DNA of 64,000 nucleotides from Bradyrhizobium nivariense. Its GTDB lineage: Bacteria; Pseudomonadota; Alphaproteobacteria; Rhizobiales; Xanthobacteraceae. Positions 44,468 through 53,260 of this stretch are shown here, piece after piece. The translations under genes were made by a program, and so were the position numbers. The notes beneath the pieces were generated by a model. The model did not search any database, had not been told where the DNA came from, and saw only the letters and a list, made by a program, of their open reading frames with translations. The stretch lies in assembly GCF_029846715.1 (NCBI RefSeq), contig NZ_JARVWW010000005.1, positions 62,001 through 126,000 on the forward strand, given 5' to 3'. How positions within the stretch are numbered: position 1 is the first letter of the stretch; the number at the start of each line of letters is the position of its first letter.

Positions 44468-45312
44468 CGGGGCCGCAGGAGATCGACACCGCAGCGCTTC
44501 GCGCGCGCTATCCTGACGTGTTCGACCGGCCGGCCTCGGCGCGGCTCGCGATGCCTGCGATGATCGTCGCGGCGTTCGCGATCCTGGTCTACGGCCTCGT
44601 CGATCTCGACTTCTCGCCATCGCGCCTCTTCGCGGGCCTCAGCCAGCTCGGCTGGATCAGCCTGATGATGATCCCGCCGGATCCCGGCTCGTCGCTGCCG
44701 ATCTATCTGAAGGCGCTGGGCGAGACGCTGTCGATCGCGCTGCTCGGCACCACGTTGGCCGCGGTGTTCGCGCTGCCGGTCAGCCTGCTGGCCGCGCGCA
44801 ACATCGTGCCGTCGAACATCCTGCGCTTCCCGGTCCGCCGTTTCCTGGATTCGATCCGCGGCGTCGACACGCTGATCTGGGCGCTGGTGTGGATCAACGT
44901 GGTCGGGCTCGGCCCGTTTGCCGGCGTGCTCGCCATTGCCGTGTCCGATTTCGGCGCCTTCGGAAAACTGTTCTCGGAGGCGATCGAGGGCGCCGACCAG
45001 AAGCAGGTCGAGGGCATCCGCGCCTCCGGCGGCAGTGCGCTGCACGAGATTCGCTTCGGTCTGCTGCCGCAGGTCCTGCCCGTGATCGCCGGCCAGGTGC
45101 TCTATTTCATCGAATCGAACACGCGCTCGGCCACCATCATCGGCATCGTCGGCGCCGGCGGCATCGGGCTCCAGCTCGCCGAGCAGATCCGCGTGCTGGA
45201 ATGGCAGAAGGTGTCGTTCCTGATCCTGATGATCCTGGTCGCGGTTGCCGCGATCGATTTCGTCTCGGGCAAACTCCGCTTCGCCATCATCGGGCGAAGG
45301 GCGGTGGCATAA
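44464..45312 (+). CDS. phnE: Phosphonate ABC transporter, permease (second)
   Basis: A 282-residue permease started at a GTG that overlaps the previous stop by four bases. The core follows the PhnE pattern: LGETLSIALLGTTLAAVFAL, FLDSIRGVDTLIWALVWINV, the EAA loop IRASGGSALHEIRFGLLPQV and IVGAGGIGLQLAEQIRVLEW. It differs clearly in sequence from the first permease, consistent with a heterodimeric channel. Last gene of the transport operon; it converges with phnF. Confidence 0.94.
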   Translation: MTGPQEIDTAALRARYPDVFDRPASARLAMPAMIVAAFAILVYGLVDLDFSPSRLFAGLSQLGWISLMMIPPDPGSSLPIYLKALGETLSIALLGTTLAAVFALPVSLLAARNIVPSNILRFPVRRFLDSIRGVDTLIWALVWINVVGLGPFAGVLAIAVSDFGAFGKLFSEAIEGADQKQVEGIRASGGSALHEIRFGLLPQVLPVIAGQVLYFIESNTRSATIIGIVGAGGIGLQLAEQIRVLEWQKVSFLILMILVAVAAIDFVSGKLRFAIIGRRAVA

Positions 45313-45344
45313 TCGCAGATACCGTAGGCTCCATTTCATGGTTG

Positions 45345-46073
45345 CTACGACTCCACCAAAAACTCCACCCGCTCCGCGGCAAAGCGCGAATGCTTGGTCA
45401 CCAGCGGCTTGCCGTCGAGATCGTGGTCGGTCGCGTCGACCACCAGGATCGGACGTCCCAGCGCCAGATCGAGCCGTGCGGCGTCGGTTGCATCGACGAT
45501 GCCGGCGGTGATCCGGGTCGCGCCGCGGCGATAGTCGCGGACGCCGTAACGCTCGAGCAGTTTCGTCATCGAGCGTGTCGCCGCGAATACAGCGCCCGCA
45601 TCGGGAAACAATCCCGCTGACAGCCACGTCGTGGAGACGCAGATCGGCGTGCGGTCGGCGAGGCGGATGGTCTCGATCCGGACCAGTGGCGCGCCGGCCT
45701 TGAGACCGAGTTCCCGCGCGAGTTCGCGGGTCGCGACATCATCGGACGCCTCGATCAACCGGCCATGCGGTTCGCGACCCTCCGCGCCGACGATCTCGGA
45801 GAAACGGGTCCGCGAGCGCAGCGGGTAGGCGAGCTTCTGCGCCTCGACATAGGTTCCGCTGCCGCGTTCGGCCCGCACGATGCCGCGCTCGGCAAGTGCG
45901 GCCAGCGCACGCCGCACGGTGTGGCGGTTGACGCGATAGGTTTCGGCGATCTCCACCTCGCCCGGAAGCTTGTCGCCGGCGGCAAAGCGGCCGTCGGCGA
46001 TGCCGCGCTCGATGCCGTCGGCAACGAGGCGCCACAACGCGACGCCGGAGGAGGCTGTGTCCTGCATGCTCAT
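45345..46073 (-). CDS. phnF: PhnF, GntR/HutC-family repressor
   Basis: A 242-residue regulator. The N-terminal winged helix is VALWRLVADGIERGIADGRF, then LPGEVEIAETYRVNRHTVRR and ALAALAERGIVRAERGSGTY. The C-terminal UTRA effector domain spans about 90-240 (RFSEIVGAEGREPHGRLIEA to FAAERVEFLVE). It is divergent from phnG, and the perfect palindrome at 46137-46164 between them is the probable operator. The effector is likely a phosphonate metabolite or phosphate. It converges with the transporter operon. Confidence 0.92.
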   Translation of the reverse strand: MSMQDTASSGVALWRLVADGIERGIADGRFAAGDKLPGEVEIAETYRVNRHTVRRALAALAERGIVRAERGSGTYVEAQKLAYPLRSRTRFSEIVGAEGREPHGRLIEASDDVATRELARELGLKAGAPLVRIETIRLADRTPICVSTTWLSAGLFPDAGAVFAATRSMTKLLERYGVRDYRRGATRITAGIVDATDAARLDLALGRPILVVDATDHDLDGKPLVTKHSRFAAERVEFLVES

Positions 46074-46105
46074 GTGGCCGGGAAGCTACTCCAGAAATCA
46101 CGCCT

Positions 46106-46123
46106 TTGTCACGAAACAGTCAT
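46106..46123 (+). promoter_or_regulatory. Pho box upstream of phnG
   Basis: TTGTCAC, GAAA, CAGTCAT with 7+4+7 spacing, 69 bases before phnG. TATCAA at 46134-46139 lies ten bases downstream and could be the -10 box, which puts the start point inside the PhnF palindrome. Confidence 0.55.
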
Positions 46124-46136
46124 GGCGCTCCCGTAT

Positions 46137-46164
46137 CAAGTTGTCTAGTATCATAGACAACTTG
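46137..46164. promoter_or_regulatory. Perfect palindrome, probable PhnF operator
   Basis: Left arm CAAGTTGTCTA (46137-46147), spacer GTATCA, right arm TAGACAACTTG (46154-46164): eleven perfect base pairs. It lies 28 bases before phnG and 63 before phnF, so one bound PhnF could repress both. Confidence 0.75.
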
Positions 46165-46192
46165 GATTCGGCAAGTTCTGCAGAAAAGTTCG

Positions 46193-46657
46193 GTGACTTT
46201 GGTGACCCAGCACAACAATCAGCAAGCCCAGCGCAAGGCCGCGATGGCCGTGCTGGCGCACGCGGAGGCGGGCGAGATCGCCGCTCGCCTCCGCGCTCTC
46301 GCCCTGCCGGCGCATCAGGATCTGCGCGCGCCGGAAAACGGCCTCGTCATGCTGCGCGGCCGGGTCGGCGGCGACGGTGCGCCGTTCAACCTCGGCGAAG
46401 CGACGGTATCGCGCGCCGCGGTCAGGCTTGCGAGCGGCGAGGTCGGTTTCGGTTACACGCTCGGTCGCGACGGTGAGAAGGCGCGGCTGATCGCGCTGTG
46501 CGACGCGCTGGTGCAGTCCAGCGATTTCGGCGGCGCGGTGGAGCGGGACGTTATCGCGCCGTTGCGTGAGCAGCTTATGGTCAAACGCAGGCAGGCGGCG
46601 GCCGAGACCGCGGCGACGAAGGTTGATTTCTACACCATGGTGCGCGGTGAGGGGTGA
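46193..46657 (+). CDS. phnG: C-P lyase core subunit PhnG
   Basis: A 154-residue subunit started at a GTG (46193, or 46202). QQAQRKAAMAVLAHAEAGEI, LRAPENGLVMLRGRVGGDGA, FNLGEATVSRAAVRLASGEV and GFGYTLGRDGEKARLIALCD are PhnG hallmarks. With PhnH, PhnI and PhnL it couples ATP and phosphonate to give ribose-1-phosphonate 5-triphosphate, and it is part of the PhnGHIJ core. First gene of the large operon, controlled by the Pho box and PhnF operator upstream. Confidence 0.93.
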   Translation: MTLVTQHNNQQAQRKAAMAVLAHAEAGEIAARLRALALPAHQDLRAPENGLVMLRGRVGGDGAPFNLGEATVSRAAVRLASGEVGFGYTLGRDGEKARLIALCDALVQSSDFGGAVERDVIAPLREQLMVKRRQAAAETAATKVDFYTMVRGEG

Positions 46658-46661
46658 GATC

Positions 46662-47270
46662 ATGACCACGATTGCGGAACTGCCGCCGGGGTTCGCCGAC
46701 AAGGTGCTGTCGGCGCAATCGACCTTTCGTTCGGTCATGGACGCGATGGCGCGGCCGGGTTCGGTGCAGCGCATCGTGCCGGTGGCCGGAACGCCTCATG
46801 CGATGATGCGCGGCACGGCCGCGATCGCGCTGACGCTGTTCGACCACGACACGCCGCTCTGGCTCGATGCGCGCATGTCGGAAAGTTCCGATGTCGTGAA
46901 ATGGCTGAAATTCCACACCGGCGCGCCGGTGGTGCAGGATTCCTCGATTGCGAGCTTCGCGCTGATCAGCGACGGCGGGGCGCTGCCTTCGCTCGAGCGC
47001 TTCGCGCTCGGCACCAGCGAATATCCGGATCGGTCGACCACGTTGATCCTTCAGGTCGAGAGCCTGGACGGAGGACGCAGCTTCGAGCTGCGCGGCCCCG
47101 GCATCGACGGTGTCGCGACGCTCCAGGCCTCGATCAAGCCGTTCGACCTGTTCGATCGCCTGCGCGTCAACGAAACGCTGTTTCCGCGCGGCATCGATGT
47201 GGTGCTGGTCGCCGATGATGCCGTGGTTGCGATCCCGCGCACCACGCGCGTCGTGAACAAGGGAAGCTAG
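46662..47270 (+). CDS. phnH: C-P lyase core subunit PhnH
   Basis: A 202-residue subunit from the ATG at 46662. It shows PPGFADKVLSAQSTFRSVMD, AMARPGSVQRI, AAIALTLFDHDTPLWLD, FHTGAPVVQDSSIASFALIS and LRGPGIDGVATLQASIKPFD. It also has FPRGIDVVLVADDAVVAIPR, the usual end. PhnH forms the core C-P lyase complex with PhnG, PhnI and PhnJ. It follows phnG after four bases. Confidence 0.94.
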   Translation: MTTIAELPPGFADKVLSAQSTFRSVMDAMARPGSVQRIVPVAGTPHAMMRGTAAIALTLFDHDTPLWLDARMSESSDVVKWLKFHTGAPVVQDSSIASFALISDGGALPSLERFALGTSEYPDRSTTLILQVESLDGGRSFELRGPGIDGVATLQASIKPFDLFDRLRVNETLFPRGIDVVLVADDAVVAIPRTTRVVNKGS

Positions 47271-47274
47271 TTGC

Positions 47275-48378
47275 ATGTATGTCGCAGTCAAAGGCGGCGA
47301 ACGCGCCATCGAGAATGCCCATCGCCTGCTCGCACATGCGCGGCGCGGCGACCCAAGCGTTCCGGAAATCTCTCTCGACCAGATCTCCGAGCAGCTTGGC
47401 CTCGCCGTGGACCGCGTCATGAGCGAGGGCTCGCTCTATGACCGCGAGCTCGCGGCGCTCGCAATCAAGCAGGCGCGCGGCGACCTGATCGAGGCGATCT
47501 TCCTGGTCCGCGCCTTCCGCGCCACGCTGCCGCGCTTCGGCGCCAGCGAGCCGGTCGAGACCGGCGCGATGCGGGTGCGGCGGCGGGTGTCCTCGACCTT
47601 CAAGGACATTCCCGGCGGCCAGATCCTCGGCCCGACCTTTGACTATACCCACCGCCTGCTCGATCCCTCGCTCGCCGAGGGCTTTGTGCCGGAAACACCC
47701 GCGACGGCCGAAGCATCGACTGCGCCAACCCCGCGGGTGACCGACATCCTCGGCCGCGACGGGCTGATCGAGTCCTCGCCGCAGGCCGAGGAGGGCGCCA
47801 GCGTCGGCGATCTCACCCGCGAGCCGCTGAATTTCCCGGCGGACCGCGATCTGCGCCTGCAAAACCTCGCGCGTGGCGACGAAGGCTTCCTGCTGGCGAT
47901 GGGCTATTCCACCCAGCGCGGCTACGGCCGCAACCATCCCTTCGCCGGCGAGATTCGCTTCGGTGAGGTCGAGGTCGAATTTTCGGCGGAAGACGTCGGC
48001 TTCGCCGTGCCGCTCGGTTCGATCGAGCTCACCGAGTGCCAGATGGTCAATCAGTTCAAGGGCTCCGCGACGGAAGCGCCGTGCTTCACCCGTGGCTATG
48101 GCCTCGCCTTTGGCCAGAGCGAACGCAAGACCATGTCGATGGCGCTGGTCGACCGCGCGTTACGCGCGCGAGAGCTCGGCGAAGAGGCACTCGCTCCCGC
48201 GCAAGATGAAGAATTCGTGATGTCGCATTCGGACAACGTCCAGGCGACCGGCTTCGTCGAGCATCTGAAGCTGCCGCATTATGTCGACTTCCAGTCCGAG
48301 CTCGGCCTGTTGCGCAAGCTGCGCAAGGAATTCACTGATGCCAATGCGCCCGACGCCATGAAGGAGGCCGCGGAATGA
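47275..48378 (+). CDS. phnI: C-P lyase core subunit PhnI
   Basis: A 367-residue subunit. MYVAVKGGERAIENAHRLLA is the family start. MSEGSLYDRELAALAIKQAR, FDYTHRLLDPSLAEGFVPE and LQNLARGDEGFLLAMGYSTQ are further marks, as are RGYGRNHPFAGEIRFGEVEV and ELTECQMVNQFKGSATEAPC. PhnI carries the nucleosidase activity that installs the phosphonate on ribose with PhnG, H and L. Its stop overlaps the phnJ start by four bases (ATGA). Confidence 0.95.
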   Translation: MYVAVKGGERAIENAHRLLAHARRGDPSVPEISLDQISEQLGLAVDRVMSEGSLYDRELAALAIKQARGDLIEAIFLVRAFRATLPRFGASEPVETGAMRVRRRVSSTFKDIPGGQILGPTFDYTHRLLDPSLAEGFVPETPATAEASTAPTPRVTDILGRDGLIESSPQAEEGASVGDLTREPLNFPADRDLRLQNLARGDEGFLLAMGYSTQRGYGRNHPFAGEIRFGEVEVEFSAEDVGFAVPLGSIELTECQMVNQFKGSATEAPCFTRGYGLAFGQSERKTMSMALVDRALRARELGEEALAPAQDEEFVMSHSDNVQATGFVEHLKLPHYVDFQSELGLLRKLRKEFTDANAPDAMKEAAE

Positions 48379-49265
48379 ACGCGCCCGCCTACAATTTCGC
48401 CTATCTCGACGAGCAGACCAAGCGGATGATCCGCCGCGCGATCCTCAAGGCGATCGCGATCCCAGGCTATCAGGTGCCGTTCGCCAGCCGTGAAATGCCG
48501 ATGCCCTATGGCTGGGGCACCGGCGGCGTCCAGGTCACCGCCGCGATCCTCGGGCCCGAGGACGTGCTGAAGGTGATCGACCAGGGCTCCGACGACACCA
48601 CCAACGCGATCTCGATCCGAAAGTTCTTTGCCAAGACCGCCGGCGTCGCCACGACGACGGCGACGGAAGAGGCAACGGTGATCCAGACCCGTCACCGCAT
48701 CCCGGAGACGTCGCTGCACGAAAATCAGGTGCTGGTCTATCAGGTGCCGATCCCGGAGCCGCTGCGTTTTCTCGAGCCGCGCGAGACCGAGACGCGGCGC
48801 ATGCACGCGCTCGCCGAATACGGCCTGATGCATGTCAAGCTCTACGAGGACATCGCCCGCTTCGGCCACATCGCGACGGCTTACGCCTATCCGGTAAAGG
48901 TCAACGCGCGCTACGTGATGGACCCGTCGCCGACGCCGAAATTCGACAATCCCAAGATGGACAATTGCCCCGCGCTGCAATTGTTCGGCGCCGGCCGCGA
49001 GAAGCGCATCTACGCGATCCCGCCCTATACGCAAGTTGTGTCGCTCGACTTCGAGGACCATCCGTTCGAGCCGTATCGCTTCAACGCGCCGTGCGCGCTG
49101 TGCGCCGCGGAAAATTCCTATCTCGACGAGATCGTCACCGACGACAAGGGCGGTCGCATGTTCGTCTGCTCCGACACCGATTATTGCGAGGGACGGCAGG
49201 CTGCCGGCCATCACGGCAGCCTCAGCGCCGCGCCGTACAAGGAGAAGGCGGGCTCACATGGTTGA
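48375..49265 (+). CDS. phnJ: C-P lyase radical SAM subunit PhnJ
   Basis: A 296-residue enzyme that cleaves the C-P bond of ribose-1-phosphonate 5-phosphate to give the cyclic phosphate and an alkane such as methane. The 4Fe-4S cysteines Cys240, Cys243, Cys265 and Cys271 (NAPCALCAAENSYLDE and MFVCSDTDYC) and Gly31 (AIPGYQVPF) match E. coli Cys241, 244, 266, 272 and Gly32 with a one-residue offset. The catalytic set is complete, so the lyase should be active. Confidence 0.96.
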   Translation: MNAPAYNFAYLDEQTKRMIRRAILKAIAIPGYQVPFASREMPMPYGWGTGGVQVTAAILGPEDVLKVIDQGSDDTTNAISIRKFFAKTAGVATTTATEEATVIQTRHRIPETSLHENQVLVYQVPIPEPLRFLEPRETETRRMHALAEYGLMHVKLYEDIARFGHIATAYAYPVKVNARYVMDPSPTPKFDNPKMDNCPALQLFGAGREKRIYAIPPYTQVVSLDFEDHPFEPYRFNAPCALCAAENSYLDEIVTDDKGGRMFVCSDTDYCEGRQAAGHHGSLSAAPYKEKAGSHG

Positions 49266-50055
49266 TCTCGACATGCTCGAAAACGACCAGCCGCTGCTGG
49301 TTGCCGGGTCTCTCAGCAAATCCTATGGCCGCATCGCCGCGTGCCGCGACGTGTCCTTTGCGCTCTATCCCGGCGAGGTGCTGGCGATCGTCGGCGAATC
49401 CGGCTCGGGCAAGTCGACGCTGCTGCAGCTGCTGTCGGGTCAGCTCGCGGCCAGCGGCGGCCAGGTGTCCTATCGGATGCGCGACGGCGTCACCCGCGAT
49501 CTTGCCACACTGGGCGAGGCCGAGCGGCGCTTCCTGTTCCGCACCGATTGGGGTTTCGTGCACCAGGATCCCGCGCAGGGGCTGCGCATGGCGGTCTCGG
49601 CCGGCGCCAATGTCGGCGAACGGCTGATGGCGGTGGGGTGGAATCATTACGGCCGGATCCGCGATACCGCGTCGGACTGGCTGACCCGCGTCGAGATCGA
49701 CATCGCACGCATCGACGATGCGCCGCGCACCTATTCCGGCGGCATGCGCCAGCGCCTCCAGATCGCCCGCAACCTCGTCACCGAGCCGCGGCTGGTGTTC
49801 ATGGACGAGCCGACCGGCGGCCTCGACGTTTCCGTGCAGGCCCGCCTGCTTGATCTCGTGCGCAGCCTCGTCGCCGAGCTGCACCTCGCCGTCATCATCG
49901 TCACCCACGATCTCGCGGTCGCGCGGCTGCTGTCGCACCGCGTGATGGTGATGAAGGGCGGACGCGTCATCGAGACCGGCCTCACCGACCAGGTGCTCGA
50001 CGACCCCCGCGAGCCCTATACCCAACTCCTCGTCTCCTCGATTCTGCCGCCATGA
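49258..50055 (+). CDS. phnK: C-P lyase ATP-binding subunit PhnK
   Basis: A 265-residue ABC-type ATPase from the ATG at 49258, overlapping phnJ by eight bases. Walker A is GESGSGKSTLLQLLSGQLAA, the signature is YSGGMRQRLQIARNLVTEPR, and Walker B is LVFMDEPTGGLDVSVQARLL. PhnK docks on the PhnGHIJ core and its ATP hydrolysis helps open the complex. It is not a transporter component despite the ABC fold. The longer open frame upstream inside phnJ is not used. Confidence 0.94.
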   Translation: MVDLDMLENDQPLLVAGSLSKSYGRIAACRDVSFALYPGEVLAIVGESGSGKSTLLQLLSGQLAASGGQVSYRMRDGVTRDLATLGEAERRFLFRTDWGFVHQDPAQGLRMAVSAGANVGERLMAVGWNHYGRIRDTASDWLTRVEIDIARIDDAPRTYSGGMRQRLQIARNLVTEPRLVFMDEPTGGLDVSVQARLLDLVRSLVAELHLAVIIVTHDLAVARLLSHRVMVMKGGRVIETGLTDQVLDDPREPYTQLLVSSILPP

Positions 50056-50077
50056 GCCTTCCAAGAAGAGTTTTCCA

Positions 50078-50776
50078 ATGACCGCCATGATCGACGTCAC
50101 TGACGCCAACAAGACCTTCACGATGCACCTGCAAGGCGGCGTCGAATTGCCTGTCGTCAGCGGCGTGACCTTCCACGTCGACCCGGGCGAATGCGTCGTG
50201 CTATCGGGGCCATCAGGCGCCGGAAAATCGTCGATCCTGAAGATGATTTTCGGCAATTACCGCTGCGACGCCGGCCGTATCGGCATCCGCCATCGCGGCG
50301 CGTTGGTCGATCTTGCCACCGCCGAGCCGCGGCAGGTCCTCAACATCCGCCGGGCGACCATCGGCTATGTCAGCCAGTTCCTGCGCGCGGTGCCGCGCGT
50401 CGCGACCGTCGACGTGGTCGCCGAGCCGCTGATCGTCAACGGCCTGGCGCGCGCGGAGGCGCAACAGCGCGCGGGCGCGCTGCTGCATCGGCTCAATATC
50501 CCCGAGCGGCTCTGGCAGCTTCCGCCCGCGACCTTCTCCGGCGGCGAGCAGCAGCGCGTCAACATCGCGCGCGGCTTCATCTCGGATCTCCCGATCCTGC
50601 TGCTCGACGAGCCCACCGCCTCGTTAGATGCCGCCAACCGCGCCGTCGTGGTCGAGCTGGTCGCCGAAAAGAAGCGCCAGGGCGTCGCCATGGTCGCCAT
50701 TGTCCATGACGACGAAATCCGTCATCTGATTGCCGACCGCATCGTCGACGTCACCAGCTTCGCCGCCGCGGCCTGA
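50078..50776 (+). CDS. phnL: C-P lyase ATP-binding subunit PhnL
   Basis: A 232-residue ABC-type ATPase: GPSGAGKSSILKMIFGNYRC, RRATIGYVSQFLRAVPRVAT, TFSGGEQQRVNIARGFISDL and LPILLLDEPTASLDAANRAV. PhnL takes part in forming the ribosylated triphosphate with PhnG, H and I. A second in-frame ATG at 50087 is possible. It sits 22 bases after phnK and five before phnM. Confidence 0.94.
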   Translation: MTAMIDVTDANKTFTMHLQGGVELPVVSGVTFHVDPGECVVLSGPSGAGKSSILKMIFGNYRCDAGRIGIRHRGALVDLATAEPRQVLNIRRATIGYVSQFLRAVPRVATVDVVAEPLIVNGLARAEAQQRAGALLHRLNIPERLWQLPPATFSGGEQQRVNIARGFISDLPILLLDEPTASLDAANRAVVVELVAEKKRQGVAMVAIVHDDEIRHLIADRIVDVTSFAAAA

Positions 50777-50781
50777 AGGAT

Positions 50782-51945
50782 ATGGACATGAACGCCAAAT
50801 CGAAGGACATCGTGATCGGCAACGCCAGGATCGTGCTGGCGGAACGGGTGATCGAGCAGGGCTGGCTTGCTCTCGCCGATGGACGCATTGCCGAGATCGG
50901 TGAGGGCAGGGCGCCTGCGGGGGCAGAGGATGCCGGTGGCGATTTGATCATGCCGGGATTGATCGAGCTCCACACCGACCATCTCGAAGCGCATTACGTG
51001 CCGCGGCCAAAAGTGTTCTGGAATCCGGTTGCCGCCGTCGTCTCCTATGACGGCCAGCTCGCCACCTCAGGCATCACCACGGTGTTCGACTCGCTTCGGG
51101 TCTGGCGCGAGGACGGCGCCGAGGAAGTCGACGGCCGCGCCGGCACGCTCGCCGCCGCGATCACGACCGCGCGCGACGCCGACCTGCTGCGCGCCGATCA
51201 CTTCCTGCATCTGCGTTGCGAAATCCCGATGCCGAGCGTGGTCGAGGAGGCCAAGGAGCTGATCGACCGTCCCGACGTGCGGCTGATGTCGCTGATGGAC
51301 CACACCCCCGGCCAGCGCCAGTTCCGCGACGAAGGCAAGCTGCGCGACTATTATCGCGGCAAGGGCGGCGGCAAGACCGACGTCGAGCTCGACGAGCTGT
51401 TCGCGAAGCGCTTCGAATATCAGAAGGCCCACGCCGCGACCAACATGCGCGAGATCGTGGCGCTGGCACATAAGTACAAGATCCCGCTGGCGAGCCATGA
51501 CGATACCACCGAGGAGAACGTCGTGGACGCCGTGCGCGATGGCGTTTCTGTTGCGGAATTCCCGACCACGCTGGAGGCCGCGCGCGGCCTGCATCAGGCC
51601 GGCATCGACATCCTGATGGGCGCGCCGAACGTCGTGCGCGGCGGCTCGCACTCCGGCAACATCGCCGCGGTCGATCTCGCCCGCGAAGGCCTGCTCGACA
51701 TCCTGTCGTCGGACTACATTCCCTCAAGCCTTCTGATGGCTGCATTGCATTTGCCGGAGCACGTGCCCGCCATCAGCCTTGCGGCGGCGATCCGCACGGT
51801 GACGAAGGCGCCCGCCGAGGCGGTCGGCCTGTCCGATCGCGGCGAGATCGCCGTCGGCAAGCGCGCCGATCTGATCCGCGTGCACGTCGCGGGCAGCGTC
51901 CCCGCGGTCCGCAGCGTCTGGCGCGAAGGGAGCCGTGTCGCATGA
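50782..51945 (+). CDS. phnM: Alpha-D-ribose 1-methylphosphonate 5-triphosphate diphosphatase
   Basis: A 387-residue amidohydrolase, the canonical PhnM. It shows DLIMPGLIELHTDHLEAHYV, TTVFDSLRVWREDGAEEVDG, LRADHFLHLRCEIPMPSVVE, LMSLMDHTPGQRQFRDEGKL, IPLASHDDTTEENVVDAVRD and [20 protein letters not shown], with SSDYIPSSLLMAAL closing the metal site. It releases pyrophosphate and leaves the 5-monophosphate substrate for PhnJ. A paralogue is at 39663-40856. It overlaps phnN by four bases. Confidence 0.95.
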   Translation: MDMNAKSKDIVIGNARIVLAERVIEQGWLALADGRIAEIGEGRAPAGAEDAGGDLIMPGLIELHTDHLEAHYVPRPKVFWNPVAAVVSYDGQLATSGITTVFDSLRVWREDGAEEVDGRAGTLAAAITTARDADLLRADHFLHLRCEIPMPSVVEEAKELIDRPDVRLMSLMDHTPGQRQFRDEGKLRDYYRGKGGGKTDVELDELFAKRFEYQKAHAATNMREIVALAHKYKIPLASHDDTTEENVVDAVRDGVSVAEFPTTLEAARGLHQAGIDILMGAPNVVRGGSHSGNIAAVDLAREGLLDILSSDYIPSSLLMAALHLPEHVPAISLAAAIRTVTKAPAEAVGLSDRGEIAVGKRADLIRVHVAGSVPAVRSVWREGSRVA

Positions 51946-52538
51946 GCGAGACCGTCACCGTGGCGGACAAGACGACGGGCGCGATCGGCCCCGGACGGCT
52001 CGTGCTCGTGGTCGGCCCCAGCGGCGCCGGCAAGGACACGCTGCTGCGGCTCGCGCGGGCAGCGTGCATCGAGGATCACGACATCGTCTTTCCGCGCCGT
52101 GTCGTGACGCGCGAATCCTCCGCCGACGAAGACAATGTCGCGCTTGGCGCCGACGAATTCCGGCGCGCGCGCGAGCATGGGGATTTCGCCGTGCATTGGG
52201 AGGCGCATGGGCATTCCTACGCGCTGCCGCTCGACCTCAACGACGATATTCGTGCCGGGCGCGCCGTCGTGGCCAATGTTTCGCGCACTGTGATCGGCGC
52301 GCTGCGCGAAGCTTACGCCAATGTCGTGGTGGTCGCGATCACCGCGCCGCCGGATGTGCTGGCGCAGCGGCTTGCCGCTCGCGCCCGTCACAGTGACGGC
52401 AATATCTCGGACCGACTCGCACGCAGCGTGGATGACCAGGCCGCGCAGGCCGACATCACGATCGTCAATGCCGGTAGCGCCGAATACCATGGCCGCCACC
52501 TGGTACGCTTGATCAGGAATGAGGGCTGGCACGAGTAG
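51942..52538 (+). CDS. phnN: Ribose 1,5-bisphosphate phosphokinase
   Basis: A 198-residue kinase with P-loop LVLVVGPSGAGKDTLLRLAR. Further marks: IEDHDIVFPRRVVTRESSAD, LGADEFRRAREHGDFAVHWE, HGHSYALPLDLNDDIRAGRA and VVVVAITAPPDVLAQRLAAR. It phosphorylates ribose 1,5-bisphosphate to PRPP, the last step of the C-P lyase pathway, so its upstream substrate requires cyclic phosphate opening. It is started by the ATG in the ATGA overlap with phnM. Confidence 0.94.
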   Translation: MSETVTVADKTTGAIGPGRLVLVVGPSGAGKDTLLRLARAACIEDHDIVFPRRVVTRESSADEDNVALGADEFRRAREHGDFAVHWEAHGHSYALPLDLNDDIRAGRAVVANVSRTVIGALREAYANVVVVAITAPPDVLAQRLAARARHSDGNISDRLARSVDDQAAQADITIVNAGSAEYHGRHLVRLIRNEGWHE

Positions 52539-52566
52539 CGGCCAGCGCAACAAGGAGAGTGGAAGA

Positions 52567-53178
52567 ATGTCGGTGATCGAAACGGTCGAGCAGTTAGAGG
52601 CCATCTACGGCGTCACCAACGACGCCTCGACCGTGAAAGTCGCCGACCATGTCACTCCGCTCTATCGGGTCTTCATTGAAAAGGCCCCGTTCGCCGCGCT
52701 CGCCACCATCGGACCCGAGGGCATCGACTGCTCGCCGCGCGGCGATCTCTCCGGCTTCGTCCGCATTCATGACCCGAAGACGCTGATGCTGCCGGATCGC
52801 CGCGGCAACAACCGGGTCGATTCCTTGCGCAACATCGTGCGCGACCCGCGGGTGTCGCTGATGTTCCTGATCCCCGGCTCCGGCAATGCGGTCCGGGCCA
52901 ATGGCCGGGCCCATCTCTCCATCGATCCCGAACTGCTCGCCTCGTTCAAGGTCGACGGCAAGGCGCCGCGCAGCGTCATGGTGATGACGGTCGACGAAAT
53001 CTACTTCCAGTGCGCCCGCGCCATCGTCCGCTCCGATCTCTGGAATCCCGACAAGCGGGTCGATCCGAAGACGCTGCCGACGCCCGGCCAGATCCTCGCC
53101 GAGATGAGCGAGAACAAGGTCGGCGGCGACGAATATGATCGCGCCTGGCCGGAGCGGGCGGCCGCGACGATGTGGTAG
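52567..53178 (+). CDS. Pyridoxamine 5'-phosphate oxidase-like flavoprotein (MSMEG_1061 type)
   Basis: A 203-residue split-barrel protein from the ATG at 52567. APFAALATIGPEGIDCSPRG starts the FMN fold; LPDRRGNNRVDSLRNIVRDP and VSLMFLIPGSGNAVRANGRA follow the family pattern, as does VDEIYFQCARAIVRSDLWNP. Members bind FMN or F420-like cofactors and their reactions are mostly unknown. It lies 28 bases after phnN in the same direction and may be co-transcribed, but this family also occurs away from phn genes, so a phosphonate role is not implied. Confidence 0.85.
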   Translation: MSVIETVEQLEAIYGVTNDASTVKVADHVTPLYRVFIEKAPFAALATIGPEGIDCSPRGDLSGFVRIHDPKTLMLPDRRGNNRVDSLRNIVRDPRVSLMFLIPGSGNAVRANGRAHLSIDPELLASFKVDGKAPRSVMVMTVDEIYFQCARAIVRSDLWNPDKRVDPKTLPTPGQILAEMSENKVGGDEYDRAWPERAAATMW

Positions 53179-53260
53179 TGTTCTCTCGTCTCGCTCGCCC
53201 CGCTCTTGCGGGGAGAGGGCGGAGTGAGGGGCTCTGAGGTCGCGGGACGAGTTCGGCCTG

